Shown here: piece by piece, positions 7,831 to 17,620 of the stretch | Numbering within the stretch: the first letter of the stretch is position 1 | Layout of the letters: each line of letters starts with the position of its first letter | Source of the DNA: Oscillospiraceae bacterium | GTDB taxonomy: Bacteria > Bacillota_A > Clostridia > Oscillospirales > Ruminococcaceae | Assembly: GCA_017523995.1 (NCBI GenBank) | Contig: JAFWUX010000237.1 | Location: 1-64,000 of the forward strand | Direction of reading: 5' to 3' | Length of the DNA: 64,000 nt | Notes under the pieces: generated by a model | Databases searched by the model: none | What the model was told of the DNA's origin: nothing | What the model saw: only the letters and a program-made list of their open reading frames with translations | Made by a program: the position numbers and the translations under genes

Positions 7831-9147
7831 ATGAACAATAATTTCTTACTCGCTGATGAGGCGAAAATGCGGATTGGATCCGGTGCATTTGACCGGAAAC
7901 TCGCGTGCTGGTACGGTGTGACCGGCGACAGCCTCACGCATTACCGCGAACGCCTGATCGACGCGATTGACCGTTTCACCGAGATTTACGGGGACAGACC
8001 GCTGCGTGTGTTTTCTGTCTCCGGCAGAACGGAGCTCGGCGGCAATCATACCGATCATCAGTGCGGCAGAGTGCTTGCAGGCGGCATCAGTCTTGATCTG
8101 ATTGCAGTCGCCGCGCCGAATGACACTGCGGAGATTCAGGTTTATTCCGAAGGATTCGGCGAATCACGCATGAACGTTACGGAAACGGATATGATACCGG
8201 AGGAGTGCGGTACCTCTGCGGCTCTGATCCGCGGGACTGCCGCGAGATTTGCGCAGCTCGGCAGACCGGTCGGCGGATTTGCAGCTTTTATCACCTCGGA
8301 TGTGCCTGCCGGCAGCGGGATGTCCTCCTCGGCTGCATATGAAGTCATGATCGGAACAATTTGCAATGACTTCTACGCAGATGCGTCGCTTTCGCAGGCT
8401 GAGCTTGCGATCGTTGCGCAGTTTGCAGAAAACATCTATTTTGGAAAGCCATGCGGGCTGATGGATCAGATGGCATGTGCGCTCGGCGGTGTCGCGGCAA
8501 TTGACTTTGCCGATCCTGCCGCGCCGCGCTGGGAACAGCTCAGGCTTGACCTTGCAAAAGAGGGCTATGCGCTCTGCATCATTGACAGCGGCGCCGATCA
8601 TGCAGACCTGACGGATGAATATGCGGCTGTACCTGCGGAGATGAAGTCCGTTGCGGAGATGCTCGGCAAACGGTATCTGCGTGAAACGGATGAATCTGCA
8701 TTCTGGAAAAAGCTGCCGGAAATCCGCAGCGCCTGCGGAGACAGGGCGGTGCTCCGTGCGATGCATTTCTACAGCGAAAATGCGCGTGCGGCGGAACAGG
8801 CATCGGCACTGCGCAGCGGCAGGTTCTCCGATTATCTTGCGCTGGTCAATGCGTCCGGCAGATCGTCTGAGGCGCATCTGCAGAATATCACGCCGGGCGG
8901 CAGTGTCACGCGGCAGGCGGTTGCAGCTGCACTTGCTTTGTGTGAAAAGCTGCTGAGCGGCAAAGGCGCCTATCGGGTTCACGGCGGCGGATTTGCCGGA
9001 ACGGTGCAGGCATATGTCCCGCTTGACGAATCGGAGTCTTTCCGGCAGGAGATTGACCGTGTCCTTGGAGCGGGTGCGTGTCATGTGTTACAGATCAGAG
9101 CCTGCGGTGCTTCGGCACTGTGGGATATTCAGGAAGGAGCAGAGTAA
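7831..9147 (+). CDS. galK: Galactokinase (GHMP kinase family)
   Basis: Phosphorylates galactose at C1, the entry to the Leloir pathway. The 438 residues are longer than the E. coli enzyme, as is common for the Firmicutes form. The galactokinase signature appears as GRTELGGNHTDHQCG near residue 65. The GHMP phosphate loop is PAGSGMSSSAAYE near 160, and the C-terminal GHMP motif is VHGGGFAGTVQAY. The start at 7831 has GGAGGAA upstream. It is between the CE2-like esterase and murD in one transcript. No other Leloir gene is in the window, so a related sugar substrate cannot be excluded. Confidence 0.9.
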   Translation: MNNNFLLADEAKMRIGSGAFDRKLACWYGVTGDSLTHYRERLIDAIDRFTEIYGDRPLRVFSVSGRTELGGNHTDHQCGRVLAGGISLDLIAVAAPNDTAEIQVYSEGFGESRMNVTETDMIPEECGTSAALIRGTAARFAQLGRPVGGFAAFITSDVPAGSGMSSSAAYEVMIGTICNDFYADASLSQAELAIVAQFAENIYFGKPCGLMDQMACALGGVAAIDFADPAAPRWEQLRLDLAKEGYALCIIDSGADHADLTDEYAAVPAEMKSVAEMLGKRYLRETDESAFWKKLPEIRSACGDRAVLRAMHFYSENARAAEQASALRSGRFSDYLALVNASGRSSEAHLQNITPGGSVTRQAVAAALALCEKLLSGKGAYRVHGGGFAGTVQAYVPLDESESFRQEIDRVLGAGACHVLQIRACGASALWDIQEGAE

Positions 9148-10500
9148 ATGCTGCTGAAAGTATTGCATCAAATGATTGACGGAAAAAAGGTTCTGCTGCT
9201 TGGCTTCGGCAGAGAGGGCAGAGCACTTTATCGCCGGATTGCAGAGGTCGGCGGATACAGCGCGCTCGGTATCTCGGACGCAAAACCGGTCAGCGATGCG
9301 CCTGAGGGTGTCTCGCTGCACATCGGCGAGGATTATCAGGCTGCGATGGCGGATTACGATATCGTGTTCAAGAGCCCGGGCATCGTTCTGAAGCCGGAGT
9401 ATCAGCCCGAAAAGCTGCCGTGCCGTGTCACCTCGCTGACGGAGCTGTTCCTGACAGCGTATCGGGATCAGTGCATCGGCATCACCGGCACAAAGGGCAA
9501 ATCGACAACATCTTCGCTGCTGTATCATGTGCTGCATGAAGCAGGCGTACCGTCTGTGCTCGGCGGCAATATCGGCATCCCGACAGCCGAGCTTTACGAA
9601 CAGATTACGCCGGAAACCGTGATCGTCATGGAAATCGGCGTGCATCAGCTTGAATACAACCATGTGTCGCCGAAAACGGCTGTGTTCCTCAATTTGTATG
9701 AGGAGCATCTTGACCACTACGGCACGTTTGAATATTACGCCTACTGCAAGGAGAATATCTACCGGAATCAGCGCCCCGGTGATCTGCTGATCTGCGGGGA
9801 GCCGTCACTTCCGGCGGCAGGGGACTGTCAGGCGGATGTGCTGCGCCTTGCAAAGGATGACAGAAACGCGGATGTCTCGCTGCTCGGCGGCAATACGATG
9901 TATTATCGCGGGGAGACCTGCGAAATTCCTGCGGATATCTCGCTGACCGGTGAACACAACCGCTATAACTGCGCGGTTGTTTATGCGCTTGCAAAGCGTC
10001 TGGGACTGACGGATGCGCAGATCACGGAGGGCATCCGGAGCTTTCAGCCGCTGCCGCACCGCCTTTCTCCGATCGGCACCTATCACGGTATCCGCTGGGT
10101 GGATGATTCCATCTCGACCGCCTGCGAGACCTGCATACAGGCGCTCAACAGCCTGCCGGATACCGATACCGTCCTGATCGGCGGCATGGACAGAGGTATC
10201 AATTACACGCAGCTGCTCGATTATCTGGCAGAATCGCCGGTGCCGCATATCATCCTGATGTCTGATTCCGGAAAACGGATTCTGCACGAAGCAGAGGCGT
10301 ATCCGGAAACACTCCGCAGCCGGATGCAGTATGCTGCCGATCTGCCGGAAGCGGTTGCAATCGCAAAGAAGGTCACGGAAAAAGGCAGAATCTGCCTGAT
10401 GTCTCCTGCGGCAGCAAGCTACAATGTCTACCAGAATTTCGAGAAACGCGGGGAGCATTTCAAGGCGCTTGCCATGCAGGATTCTGTGGCAGAAAAGTGA
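9148..10500 (+). CDS. murD: UDP-N-acetylmuramoyl-L-alanine--D-glutamate ligase MurD
   Basis: Cytoplasmic ligase that adds D-glutamate to UDP-MurNAc-L-Ala in peptidoglycan synthesis. At 450 residues it has normal length. An N-terminal nucleotide-binding fold starts VLLLGFGREGRALYR. The Mur ATP loop GITGTKGKSTTS is near residue 112. GEHNRYNCAVVYAL and PLPHRLSPIGTYHGI-WVDDSISTA mark the central and C-terminal domains. The ATG directly follows the galactokinase stop, with AAGGAG 10 bases upstream, so the two are coupled. Cell-wall gene and sugar kinase in one transcript is an unusual pairing. Confidence 0.95.
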   Translation: MLLKVLHQMIDGKKVLLLGFGREGRALYRRIAEVGGYSALGISDAKPVSDAPEGVSLHIGEDYQAAMADYDIVFKSPGIVLKPEYQPEKLPCRVTSLTELFLTAYRDQCIGITGTKGKSTTSSLLYHVLHEAGVPSVLGGNIGIPTAELYEQITPETVIVMEIGVHQLEYNHVSPKTAVFLNLYEEHLDHYGTFEYYAYCKENIYRNQRPGDLLICGEPSLPAAGDCQADVLRLAKDDRNADVSLLGGNTMYYRGETCEIPADISLTGEHNRYNCAVVYALAKRLGLTDAQITEGIRSFQPLPHRLSPIGTYHGIRWVDDSISTACETCIQALNSLPDTDTVLIGGMDRGINYTQLLDYLAESPVPHIILMSDSGKRILHEAEAYPETLRSRMQYAADLPEAVAIAKKVTEKGRICLMSPAAASYNVYQNFEKRGEHFKALAMQDSVAEK

Positions 10501-10517
10501 AAATTTCCCTTTACCTA

Positions 10518-10546
10518 TTGACAAATACTCAAATATATAGTAAACT
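10518..10546 (+). promoter_or_regulatory. secA promoter
   Basis: TTGACA (10518-10523), 17-base spacer, TAAACT (10541-10546). It leaves a leader of about 70 bases before the secA ATG. Confidence 0.8.
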
Positions 10547-10623
10547 AATTATGTATGGAATACAGCAACGGGTGAAGTGCGCCCGCATGCTGATTCCGGA
10601 TTATGTGTAAAGGCGGTTATTCA

Positions 10624-13371
10624 ATGAGCTTTATTGACAGGATCTTCGGATCCTACAGCGAAAAAGAACTTGCAAAAATTGAGCCGATCAAGAAAAAAGT
10701 GCTTGATCTGGATGAGGAGTATAAAGGTCTTTCCGATGCTTCTCTGAAGGCAAAGACCACGGAATTCCGTGAGCGTCTTGCCAACGGTGAAACTCTTGAT
10801 GATATTATGGTCGAAGCGCTTGCGACGGTTCGCGAGGCTGCGGACCGTATCCTCGGCAAAAAGCCGTTCCCGGTTCAGATCATCGGCGCGATCGTCCTGC
10901 ATCAGGGCAGAATCGCGGAAATGCGCACCGGTGAAGGTAAAACGCTGGTTGCGTGCGTTGCATCTTATCTGAACGGTCTTTCCGGTGACGGCGTGCATGT
11001 TGTCACTGTTAACGATTACCTCGCAAAAACACAGTCTGACGAAATGGGCAAGGTGCTGCGTTTCCTCGGTCTGACGGTCGGATGCATCATCCATGACCTG
11101 AACAATGACGAGCGCCGCGCAGCATATGCATGCGACGTCACCTACGGCACAAACAACGAGATGGGCTTTGACTATCTGCGCGACAACATGGTTATCTACA
11201 AGAAGGACCGCGTGCAGCGTGCTCCGAACTTCGCAATCGTGGATGAGGTTGACTCCATCCTCATCGACGAAGCGAGAACCCCGCTGATTATCTCCGGCAG
11301 AGGCGACAAGTCCACCGAGCTCTATGAGCAGGCAGACCGTTTCGCCCGCACCCTGACACCTGTCACGGTTGTTGAGACCGATGACAAGGAGGATCAGGAT
11401 GAGGCCTACGAGGATGCAGACTACATCATCGACGAAAAGGCGAAAACTGCTACGATCACCCGCCGCGGTGTCAAGAAGGCAGAAAGCTATTTCCATGTCG
11501 AAAACCTCATGGATATGGAGAATATGACGCTGCTGCACCACATCAATCAGGCGATCAAGGCGCACGGCATTATGCATCTGGATACCGATTATGTCATCAA
11601 GGACGATGAGATCATCATCGTTGATGAGAACACCGGTCGTATGATGATGGGCAGACGTTACAACGACGGTCTGCATCAGGCGATCGAGGCAAAGGAAGGC
11701 GTCAAGGTCAAGCATGAATCCAAGACGCTTGCAACGGTCACGTTCCAGAACTACTTCCGTCTCTACAAGAAGCTCTCCGGCATGACCGGTACCGCTATGA
11801 CGGAAGAAGACGAATTTCGTGAGATCTACAAGCTTGACGTTATCTCGATTCCGACGAACAGACCGGTTATCCGTATTGACCATCCGGATCTGATCTTCCG
11901 TACCGAGAAGGCGAAGTACAATGCGATCATCAACCAGATTATCGAGTGCCACGAAAAGGGACAGCCGGTTCTGGTCGGTACCGTTTCGATCGACAAATCC
12001 GAGAAGCTTTCCGAGATGCTCAAGCGCCGCGGCATCAAGCATGAGGTGCTGAACGCGAAGTATCACGCAAAGGAAGCGGAGATTGTCGCACAGGCTGGCA
12101 AGCTCGGCGCGGTTACAATCGCGACGAACATGGCAGGCCGTGGTACGGATATCATGCTCGGCGGCAACGCGGAATTCCTTGCTAAGGCTGAAATGCGCAA
12201 GCGCGAAATCCCTGAGGATATCATCACAGAGGCAGTCGGCTATGCGGATACCGATGACGAGGAGATTCTTGCAGCGCGTGAGGTCTACCGCTCTCTCTAT
12301 GACAAGTTCAATGCAGAAGTCAAGGAAAAGGCTGTTGAAGTCAAAGCGGCAGGCGGTCTGTACATTCTCGGTACGGAGCGTCACGAGTCCAGACGTATTG
12401 ACAACCAGCTCCGCGGACGTTCCGGCCGTCAGGGCGACGAGGGCGAGAGCCGTTTCTTCCTCTCCGTCGAGGACGATTTGATGCGTATTTTCGCTGGCGA
12501 CCGTCTCGAGAATATGATGGCACGCCTCAAGGTTGAGGAGGATATGCCGATCGAGAGCAAGATGATGTCCAAGGTCATTGAGTCCTGTCAGAAGAAGGTC
12601 GAGGGTATGCACTTCGCAACCCGTAAGAACGTCCTGAACTATGACGATGTCATGAACACGCAGAGAGAGATCATCTACGGTCAGCGCAGCCAGGTGCTTG
12701 ACGGTCAGGATCTCCATGCTTACATCGTTGACATGATCAAGGAACTGATCCGTACAACGGTCACAACTTATCTTGCAGATGAGGGCGACAAGGCAAACTG
12801 GAATCTGGTCGGTCTCCGCGAATACTTCATGGACTGGATCACGGTTCCGGAGGACTTCGAGTGGGATGAGCAGAAGATCAATGCAACCGAGCGTGATGAC
12901 ATCATCAAGATGCTGACAGACCGCACACTTGCTGTCTATCAGATGCGTGAGGACACGATCGGTCACGATGAGCTTCGTGAGCTCGAGCGTGTTGTCCTGC
13001 TCAAGGTTGTTGATACCAAGTGGATGGCACACATCGACGATATGGATGAACTCAAGCGCGGCATGGGCCTTCGCGGCTATGCGCAGAAGAATCCGGTTGT
13101 CGAGTACCGCTATGAGGGCTTCGAGATGTTCGATGCAATGGTCGAAGCGATCCGTGAGGATACCGTCCGTCTGCTGCTGACCATCAAGCTCAATGAGAAC
13201 CATGCACCGCAGCGCGAGCAGGTTGCAAAACCGGATGCGCCGAATGCCGGTGCAGGCGACGGCAGCTTCAGCCGTCAGGCAACCTCGAAAAAGAAGGTTA
13301 AGCCGAATGATCCCTGTCCCTGCGGCAGCGGCAAAAAATATAAGTTCTGCTGCGGTATGAAGGAACAGTGA
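10624..13371 (+). CDS. secA: Preprotein translocase ATPase SecA
   Basis: Motor ATPase that pushes unfolded preproteins through SecYEG. The protein has 915 residues when started at ATG 10624 (AAAGGCGGT upstream; an in-frame ATG at 10603 lacks an RBS). Walker A in MRTGEGKTLVA is near residue 103, and VDEVDSILIDEARTPLIISG contains the Walker B. The preprotein-binding domain, LRGRSGRQGDEGES in the second nucleotide domain and the helical scaffold follow. The C-terminal zinc finger CPCGSGKKYKFCCG is near 898. Own promoter; the export load here would include the GH9 and dockerin proteins nearby. Confidence 0.98.
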   Translation: MSFIDRIFGSYSEKELAKIEPIKKKVLDLDEEYKGLSDASLKAKTTEFRERLANGETLDDIMVEALATVREAADRILGKKPFPVQIIGAIVLHQGRIAEMRTGEGKTLVACVASYLNGLSGDGVHVVTVNDYLAKTQSDEMGKVLRFLGLTVGCIIHDLNNDERRAAYACDVTYGTNNEMGFDYLRDNMVIYKKDRVQRAPNFAIVDEVDSILIDEARTPLIISGRGDKSTELYEQADRFARTLTPVTVVETDDKEDQDEAYEDADYIIDEKAKTATITRRGVKKAESYFHVENLMDMENMTLLHHINQAIKAHGIMHLDTDYVIKDDEIIIVDENTGRMMMGRRYNDGLHQAIEAKEGVKVKHESKTLATVTFQNYFRLYKKLSGMTGTAMTEEDEFREIYKLDVISIPTNRPVIRIDHPDLIFRTEKAKYNAIINQIIECHEKGQPVLVGTVSIDKSEKLSEMLKRRGIKHEVLNAKYHAKEAEIVAQAGKLGAVTIATNMAGRGTDIMLGGNAEFLAKAEMRKREIPEDIITEAVGYADTDDEEILAAREVYRSLYDKFNAEVKEKAVEVKAAGGLYILGTERHESRRIDNQLRGRSGRQGDEGESRFFLSVEDDLMRIFAGDRLENMMARLKVEEDMPIESKMMSKVIESCQKKVEGMHFATRKNVLNYDDVMNTQREIIYGQRSQVLDGQDLHAYIVDMIKELIRTTVTTYLADEGDKANWNLVGLREYFMDWITVPEDFEWDEQKINATERDDIIKMLTDRTLAVYQMREDTIGHDELRELERVVLLKVVDTKWMAHIDDMDELKRGMGLRGYAQKNPVVEYRYEGFEMFDAMVEAIREDTVRLLLTIKLNENHAPQREQVAKPDAPNAGAGDGSFSRQATSKKKVKPNDPCPCGSGKKYKFCCGMKEQ

Positions 13372-13392
13372 GAATCAGATCAAACAGATAAA

Positions 13393-13454
13393 GAATATGC
13401 TGCGTCCCTGCGGCTGCCGCCCAAAAATATAAGGCAGCCCGTGCAGACATATTC
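13393..13454 (+). other. Long hairpin between secA and the GH9 gene
   Basis: GAATATG (13393-13399), CTGC (13400-13403) and GGCTGCC (13412-13418) pair respectively with CATATTC (13448-13454), GCAG (13443-13446) and GGCAGCC (13433-13439). That is 18 pairs with internal bulges and an A-rich loop. No T run follows, so it is not a standard intrinsic terminator. It may be an mRNA-processing, stability or attenuation element. TTTTAC-TG-GTAAAA at 13501-13514 is a second small inverted repeat just before the RBS. Confidence 0.6.
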
Positions 13455-13534
13455 CCAGCATACAGCCAATCTTTGCATTCATTTTAGGGGATCCGACAAT
13501 TTTTACTGGTAAAAGAGAAAAGAGGAGGATTTTC

Positions 13535-16291
13535 ATGAAGCCAGAACTGCGTTTTCTCAAGTCAGGTCTGTGCATCTGCCTTTCAGCGCTGATGCTCGGT
13601 ACCTGCGCCCTGCCGGCTTATGCGTCAGCAGGTGAGGATCCGGGAACTGTCGAGGATGCTGACAAATCATTCCCTGATCCGAAAAGCTTTTCCTATGACG
13701 ATGTTGAGGTCAACTTCGCAAAGGGACTTCAGTACACGCTCTATTTCTATGATGCCAACAAGTGCGGCAAGCGCACAGGCAGACTGGAATGGCGCGGCGA
13801 CTGCCACATGGAGGATCAGAAGATCCCGCTGAAGCAGTACGGCGAGGATTTCAAGGGCATCAACCTTCCGGATTCCTGGATCGAGGAGCACAGAGATGAA
13901 CTTGATCCGGACGGAGACGGCTGCCTCGACTGCGAGGGCGGTATGCACGATGCGGGTGACCATGTCAAATTCGGTCTTCCCGGCACCTACGCTGCATCTA
14001 CGCTCGGCTGGGGCTATTACGAATTCCGTGAAGCGTATGAGAAAACCGGCAATGCAGAACACATGGAGGATATCCTGCATGCATTCTGCGATTTCTACCT
14101 GAAAGCGCTGTATTATGACAAGGACGGCAAGCTGCTTGCCTATGTCTATCAGGTCGGTGAGGGTAATATCGACCACAACTACTGGCTCTGCCCGGATCTG
14201 CAGGGCGAGCATCTGCTCGATTTTGCGAGACCTGCCTACCTCTGCACCGAGAATAACGTCTTCAAAGGCGGCGATTCGGTCGGCGCGGCTGAGTCGAAGC
14301 TCAAGGATGCTGATTCCAACGCTGCAAAGGCAAAGGCAAAGCAGACGGACTCCCGCGCATCCGATATGTGCGCTGGTGCATCGGCTGCACTGGCAATCAG
14401 CTATCTGAACTTCAAGGATACCGATCCGGATTACGCAAAGAAGTGCCTGAAGGGCGCGAAGGATCTTTATGAAATGGCTGTCGCTTCTCACGAGGAAGAT
14501 GAGGGCAATAAGGTTCTGACGCTTGGCTATGACGGCGGTTTCTACACTTCCAGCTATGACTATGATGAACTCGCATGGGCTGCTGTCTGGCTGTACTACT
14601 GCGAGTGCGACGGCGATATCTCCGTCCGCAACGAAGAGGCATATGACAAGTACATCATCCCGATCATTGCAGTTGATGAAACCAAGACCAACGGCAATGA
14701 CGGTCATCCGTACACCGGCTACATGAAGCGTATCATCGCAGATACCAACAACTGCTGGAACAATATCTGGGTTCACTGCTGGGATACCGTCTGGGGCGGC
14801 GTGTTCGCAAAGCTCGCACCGGTTACCAACATTGAGCGTGACTGGTACATCTTCCGCTGGAACTGCGAGTTCTGGTCCGGTATTACCCACCTCGATCCGG
14901 GTCTTGTCGATACAATCTGGAACAAGCCGTTTGAGTGGGATACGCAGGCGCCGAAGCCGGAAGCAACCGACTATCTGAAGAAGACACCGGCAGGCTTCTC
15001 GATGCTGAATGAATACGGTTCTGCGCGTTACAACACTGCTGCAGAGCTCTGCTGCCTCGTGTATGCGAAGGAAGCAAAGGGTCACGAGGAAAAGAACGAT
15101 CCGATGCGCTTTGCAAAATGGGCAGAGGGTCAGATGGAATACATCATGGGTAAAAACCCGATGAACCGTCCGTATATCGTCGGCTGGTCCCCGACAGCTG
15201 CATCGCATCCGCATCACCGTGCAGCACACGGTTCCAAGGATCTGAACATGGATCATCCTGCAACACAGGTGCATATCCTCTGGGGTGCACTGGTCGGCGG
15301 TCCGGATGCAGGTGACTGGCACCGTGATATCACAAAGGACTATGTCTACAACGAAGTTGCCGTTGACTACAATGCTGCAGTTGTCGGCGCTTGCGCAGGT
15401 CTCTACTACTTCTACGGCGACGATACGATGAAGAGCCAGGAGAACTTCCCGCCGCTCGAATCGAGCTACAAGACGCCGGAAGAACTCCGTGAGTTCATCG
15501 TCAAGGCTGCTGTCGGTGATGACGGCAACAGATCCACACAGGTTCTGCTTGAGTTCACGAATGAGACGCTGCTCCCGCCGCGTTACCTGTCTGAGGTCAA
15601 GGCTCGCTACTACTTCAACATCTCCGAGCTGATCGAGGGCGGTCAGACGCTTGCGGATATCAATGTCGAGATGCAGTACGATAAGATGGCTGCAAATTCG
15701 CAGAATCAGTATCAGGTCAAGACCGAGTTTGTCCAGTACAATGATAAGGGCGACTGCTACCTCGAAATGACATGGCCGGATTACAAGTTCTACGGCGAAA
15801 TGGATTATCAGTTCGCAATCGTTGCGCCGAAGCTGAAGGTCGTTCAGGGCGATGACGGCAACGAAAAGCACATTGCAATCTGGGATTCCTCCAATGACTA
15901 CAGCCGCAAGGGCATGGTTTCGCAGGAAGAACTCGGCAAGTCGCTGAACGAGTGCCCGGAGGAATGCGAGAGCATCACGCTTTATGTTGACGGCAAGCAT
16001 GTCTGGGGTACTGCTCCGGAGGGTGCACCGGAACCGGAAGGTTCTGAGGAGCCGATCAATGTCGGCGGCAGCGTTTCCTACGGTGATGTCAACGTCGATA
16101 AGAGAGTCGATGTTTCCGACGCTGTTCTGCTTTCCCGTATGCTTGCAGAGGATAAGACCGCTACGGTTACTTCTCAGGGCAAGCTGAATGCAGACTGCAA
16201 GAAGGACGGCGAGCTGACATCTGACGATGTGCTTCGCATTCTGAAATATATCGTAAAACAGATTGATTATTCCGTGCTTGGCACAAAATAA
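13535..16291 (+). CDS. Cellulosomal GH9 endoglucanase with CBM3 and dockerin
   Basis: Secreted cellulase of 918 residues. A signal peptide ends near AYA at 31. The GH9 catalytic domain covers about 50-640, with GGMHDAGDHVKF near 135 (catalytic-base Asp), HPHHR near 558 and NEVAVDYNAAVVGA near 605 (acid Glu). A CBM3c-like beta-sandwich at about 660-820 is the usual processivity module of this architecture. After a Pro/Glu linker comes a type I dockerin (about 849-912) with two calcium loops, DVNVDKRVDVSD and NADCKKDGELTSDD. GAGGAGG lies just before the ATG. The dockerin implies incorporation into a cellulosome via a scaffoldin encoded elsewhere. Confidence 0.95.
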   Translation: MKPELRFLKSGLCICLSALMLGTCALPAYASAGEDPGTVEDADKSFPDPKSFSYDDVEVNFAKGLQYTLYFYDANKCGKRTGRLEWRGDCHMEDQKIPLKQYGEDFKGINLPDSWIEEHRDELDPDGDGCLDCEGGMHDAGDHVKFGLPGTYAASTLGWGYYEFREAYEKTGNAEHMEDILHAFCDFYLKALYYDKDGKLLAYVYQVGEGNIDHNYWLCPDLQGEHLLDFARPAYLCTENNVFKGGDSVGAAESKLKDADSNAAKAKAKQTDSRASDMCAGASAALAISYLNFKDTDPDYAKKCLKGAKDLYEMAVASHEEDEGNKVLTLGYDGGFYTSSYDYDELAWAAVWLYYCECDGDISVRNEEAYDKYIIPIIAVDETKTNGNDGHPYTGYMKRIIADTNNCWNNIWVHCWDTVWGGVFAKLAPVTNIERDWYIFRWNCEFWSGITHLDPGLVDTIWNKPFEWDTQAPKPEATDYLKKTPAGFSMLNEYGSARYNTAAELCCLVYAKEAKGHEEKNDPMRFAKWAEGQMEYIMGKNPMNRPYIVGWSPTAASHPHHRAAHGSKDLNMDHPATQVHILWGALVGGPDAGDWHRDITKDYVYNEVAVDYNAAVVGACAGLYYFYGDDTMKSQENFPPLESSYKTPEELREFIVKAAVGDDGNRSTQVLLEFTNETLLPPRYLSEVKARYYFNISELIEGGQTLADINVEMQYDKMAANSQNQYQVKTEFVQYNDKGDCYLEMTWPDYKFYGEMDYQFAIVAPKLKVVQGDDGNEKHIAIWDSSNDYSRKGMVSQEELGKSLNECPEECESITLYVDGKHVWGTAPEGAPEPEGSEEPINVGGSVSYGDVNVDKRVDVSDAVLLSRMLAEDKTATVTSQGKLNADCKKDGELTSDDVLRILKYIVKQIDYSVLGTK

Positions 16292-16298
16292 TGGAAAC

Positions 16299-16333
16299 AG
16301 CGGTGCATCAGTAACGGTGCACCGCTGATTTTA
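16299..16333 (+). terminator. Terminator after the GH9 gene
   Basis: AGCGGTGCA (16299-16307) pairs with TGCACCGCT (16318-16326), followed by GATTTTAT. It separates the cellulase from rarA, although the T run is short and readthrough is possible. Confidence 0.75.
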
Positions 16334-16351
16334 TCCTTACGGAGGAAAGCT

Positions 16352-17611
16352 ATGATTCCACTTGCTGAGCGGCTCAGACCGCAGAGCATCGACGATATGG
16401 TCGGGCAGCCGCATCTGTTTGCAGCCGGTATGCCGATGCGCCGGATCATCGAATCCGGTCAGGTTCCGAATATGATTTTCTACGGTCCGTCCGGCGTCGG
16501 CAAGACAACGCTTGCCCGCATGATCGCTGACCGCACGGATATGTCCCTGCACAAACTCAACGGCACAACTGCATCCGTCGGAGATATCCGCGAGATTTTG
16601 CAGGAGAGCAATTCGCTCTTTGGCTCAAACGGTGTGCTGCTGTATCTCGATGAGATTCAATATCTGAACAAAAAGCAGCAGCAAAGTCTGCTCGAATATA
16701 TCGAGAACGGCAGTGTCACGCTGATTGCCTCGACAACCGAAAACCCGTATTTTGCAGTGTTCAATGCGATCATCAGCCGCTCGACTGTGTTTGAGTTCAA
16801 GTCGGTCACACAGGAACAGATGCGTCCCGCGATTGAACGCGCATATCGGTTTCTGGCAGATGAGCAGGGGAGTCCGATTCATTTTTCGCCGGAGGTTGTC
16901 TCGTATATTGCGGCAGGCTGCGGCGGCGATGTGCGCAAGGCTGTGAATACGGTGGAGCTTTCTGTTCTGGCAGCTGACCACACCAAGGCGGAACTGGAGA
17001 TTGAACTGGATGCTGTCAAGGCGCTGACGCAGCGCAGCAACATGCGATATGACCGTGACGGTGATCAGCATTATGATTTGCTTTCGGCGCTGCACAAATC
17101 CATTCGCGGCTCTGACGAAAACGCAGCGATTCATTATGCGGCACGGCTTATGGAGGCAGGGGATCTGCTGCCGCTTTGCCGCCGCCTGCTTTGCATTGCC
17201 TCTGAGGATATCGGGCTTGCGTATCCGATGGCGATTCCGATTGTGAAGGCAGCGGTTGATACCGCACTGCAGCTCGGCATGCCGGAGGCACGTCTGCCGC
17301 TTGCAGATGCCGTGATTCTGCTCGCAACTGCGCCGAAATCAAACAGCGCCTACCTTGCAGTAGACGCTGCTGCGGCTGATATTCGCGCCGGCCTTTCAGG
17401 GGACTTCCCGCGTGCGCTGCAGAATGTCCATTTCGATGGCGCAGACGTCAAGAACAAGGGTCAGCATTATCTCTATCCGCACGATTATCCGAATCACTGG
17501 GTGCAGCAGCAATATCTGCCCGACACGCTGAAAGACCGCGTATACTATCAGTACGGCGAGAATAAGGCGGAGCAGTCTGCAAAGGCTTACTGGGAAAAAA
17601 TCAAGAAATAG
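16352..17611 (+). CDS. rarA: Replication-associated recombination protein A (RarA/MgsA, AAA+ ATPase)
   Basis: Clamp-loader-like ATPase acting at stalled replication forks. The 419 residues show the family opening LAERLRPQSIDDMVGQPHL, Walker A GPSGVGKTTLA near residue 46, Walker B VLLYLDEIQ, sensor-1 ASTTENP and the C-terminal oligomerisation domain with ASEDIGLAYP and the YLYPHDYPNHWV box. RBS GGAGGAA. It is followed 9 bases later by the HD hydrolase, probably one transcript. Identification is secure. Confidence 0.96.
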   Translation: MIPLAERLRPQSIDDMVGQPHLFAAGMPMRRIIESGQVPNMIFYGPSGVGKTTLARMIADRTDMSLHKLNGTTASVGDIREILQESNSLFGSNGVLLYLDEIQYLNKKQQQSLLEYIENGSVTLIASTTENPYFAVFNAIISRSTVFEFKSVTQEQMRPAIERAYRFLADEQGSPIHFSPEVVSYIAAGCGGDVRKAVNTVELSVLAADHTKAELEIELDAVKALTQRSNMRYDRDGDQHYDLLSALHKSIRGSDENAAIHYAARLMEAGDLLPLCRRLLCIASEDIGLAYPMAIPIVKAAVDTALQLGMPEARLPLADAVILLATAPKSNSAYLAVDAAAADIRAGLSGDFPRALQNVHFDGADVKNKGQHYLYPHDYPNHWVQQQYLPDTLKDRVYYQYGENKAEQSAKAYWEKIKK

Positions 17612-17620
17612 GAGCGGCAT

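Noticed and set aside
10621..13203. 860-codon open frame opposite secA
   Set aside because: Antisense shadow of a highly expressed gene with biased codon use; SecA is unmistakable on the other strand.
13667..16000. 777-codon open frame opposite the GH9 gene
   Set aside because: Shadow frame; the plus strand encodes a complete GH9-CBM3-dockerin protein.
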